The position numbers and the translations under genes are program-made. The notes below the pieces were generated by a model. That model was given only the letters and a program-made list of their open reading frames with translations, was not told the origin of the DNA and did no database searches. A stretch of DNA of 64,000 bases from positions 2,956,717 through 3,020,716 of the forward strand of contig NZ_CP067112.1 in the NCBI RefSeq assembly GCF_016615815.1. Direction: 5' to 3'. Origin of the DNA: Luteimonas sp. MC1572. GTDB taxonomy: Bacteria > Pseudomonadota > Gammaproteobacteria > Xanthomonadales > Xanthomonadaceae. Below are positions 63,369-64,000 of this stretch, piece by piece (positions within the stretch are counted from its first letter, which is position 1; every line of letters begins with the position of its first letter).

Positions 63369-63785
63369 TCATTGGCCGGCAGGACGCGGCGCTGGGATGG
63401 CGGAAAGGGGGGCGGCGGGCATTGTGCCGGTCACGTCCGGTGCGGGCAACGCGCCAGCGCGGCGCAACGCATCGCGGAAGGCTACGCGCAGCGCTTCGGG
63501 CGCCGCACTGGAGGCACCGTGGCGCACGACCACGACGAACGCCGCGTCCGGCAATGCAGCGCGGACATGGCGGAATTCGTCGCGCAGCGCGCGCTTGATG
63601 CGGTTGCGCGCCACCGCGCGACGATCGACCTTGCGTGACACGGCAAGGCCCAGGCGCGCGGGCGCGCCATCACGCAGGACATGCAGGGCCAACAGCGGCG
63701 TCGCCGTGCGGCGGCCGTCCTGGAAAACCCGGTCGAATTCCGCACGCACGCGTACACGCGCTTGGCGGGGCAAGCGGAGGTTCAT
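63369..63785 (-). CDS. rnpA: Ribonuclease P protein component
   Basis: The 138-residue protein subunit of RNase P helps the RNA bind precursor tRNA. The start MNLRLPRQARVRVRAEFDRV and the RNR motif (VSRKVDRRAVARNRIKRALR) are typical. The C-terminal 40 residues, rich in Ala and Pro, exceed the normal core. The frame stays open to an ATG at 63833, which overlaps the rpmH stop (TGATG). That would add 16 residues, and translation coupled to rpmH cannot be excluded since 63785 lacks a good ribosome-binding site. Confidence 0.92.
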   Translation of the reverse strand: MNLRLPRQARVRVRAEFDRVFQDGRRTATPLLALHVLRDGAPARLGLAVSRKVDRRAVARNRIKRALRDEFRHVRAALPDAAFVVVVRHGASSAAPEALRVAFRDALRRAGALPAPDVTGTMPAAPLSAIPAPRPAGQ

Positions 63786-63832
63786 GCGAAGCGGAAGGTT
63801 GGCGGCCAGCGGGAAGCGGCCGCCAGGCAGCA

Positions 63833-63973
63833 TCAGGCCGTGAGGCGAGCGCGGCCCTTGGCGCGGCGGCGGGCAAGGATCTTGCGGCCGTCGGCAGTCG
63901 CCATGCGGGCACGGAAACCGTGGTCGCGCTTGCGCTTGAGGTTGCTGGGTTGGAAGGTGCGCTTGGTGGCCAT
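63833..63973 (-). CDS. rpmH: 50S ribosomal protein L34
   Basis: A 46-residue, strongly basic protein: [20 protein letters not shown] at the start, a [20 protein letters not shown] core and a short RARLTA tail. This is the normal L34 length and sequence. It heads the rpmH-rnpA-yidC-mnmE series; dnaA is expected just beyond the right edge on the other strand. The last 27 bases of the window are leader sequence without a visible DnaA box. Confidence 0.97.
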   Translation of the reverse strand: MATKRTFQPSNLKRKRDHGFRARMATADGRKILARRRAKGRARLTA

Positions 63974-64000
63974 GGTGTCGGTCGCTCTAGCTGACGCGGC

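Overview
This window is GC-rich chromosomal DNA from a gammaproteobacterium, most likely of the Xanthomonadaceae/Lysobacteraceae (Lysobacter or Luteimonas type). The right end carries yidC-mnmE behind rpmH-rnpA, the block that normally lies beside dnaA and the replication origin, so the window probably ends just short of oriC. Codon use is uniform, and no transposase, integrase or CRISPR array was seen.

Layout. 1-5,050: a tightly overlapping set on the + strand (3' end of a sulfotransferase, MFS carrier, succinate-semialdehyde-type dehydrogenase, secreted serine hydrolase). 5,057-11,903: drug/metabolite exporter, bioF-bioB, comF, an MFS protein with a soluble C-terminal domain, ubiA and tRNA-Arg(CCG). 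11,954-12,223: a scrambled remnant of an AhpD/carboxymuconolactone decarboxylase gene. 12,267-29,037: a 17-kb aromatic-acid catabolic cluster on the - strand. 29,265-34,189: AEC carrier, cytochrome c5, secreted nuclease, hydrolase and zapE. 34,191-38,164: class Ia ribonucleotide reductase nrdAB behind paired NrdR-like boxes and a cobalamin riboswitch. 38,216-51,862: mixed housekeeping and envelope genes (M20 hydrolase, queF, LysM protein, rluE, hybrid kinase, hrpB, TatD nuclease, OmpA lipoprotein, winged-helix/TPR regulator). 51,906-58,655: a YadGH-type ABC exporter, ferredoxin-NADP reductase, and a five-gene unit (membrane protein, XRE regulator, lipoprotein hydrolase, NatA/NatB-type ABC exporter). 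58,721-58,999: two large palindromic repeat units. 59,099-63,973: a TonB-domain lipoprotein, then mnmE, yidC, rnpA and rpmH.

The catabolic cluster contains a full ring-cleavage route of the p-cumate type. A four-component Rieske dioxygenase (reductase, alpha, beta, ferredoxin) would make a cis-dihydrodiol. An SDR re-aromatises it, a VOC-type extradiol dioxygenase opens the ring, a class II aldolase-fold enzyme decarboxylates, and an alpha/beta hydrolase cuts the C-C bond. Hydratase, aldolase and acylating acetaldehyde dehydrogenase then yield pyruvate and acetyl-CoA. A TetR regulator resembling CymR sits inside the cluster. Two nearly identical 28-bp operator-like sites resembling the cumate operator stand before the two transcription units. 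The second unit encodes an MHS-family uptake carrier and two overlapping FAD monooxygenases that are not part of the classical pathway. The substrate is inferred, not proven.

The main points for follow-up are this CymR-like regulon with its extra flavoproteins, the dual NrdR/B12 control of nrdAB, the XRE-controlled ABC operon with twin palindromes, the micro-inverted AhpD remnant beside the tRNA, and the two structure-conserving palindromic repeats.
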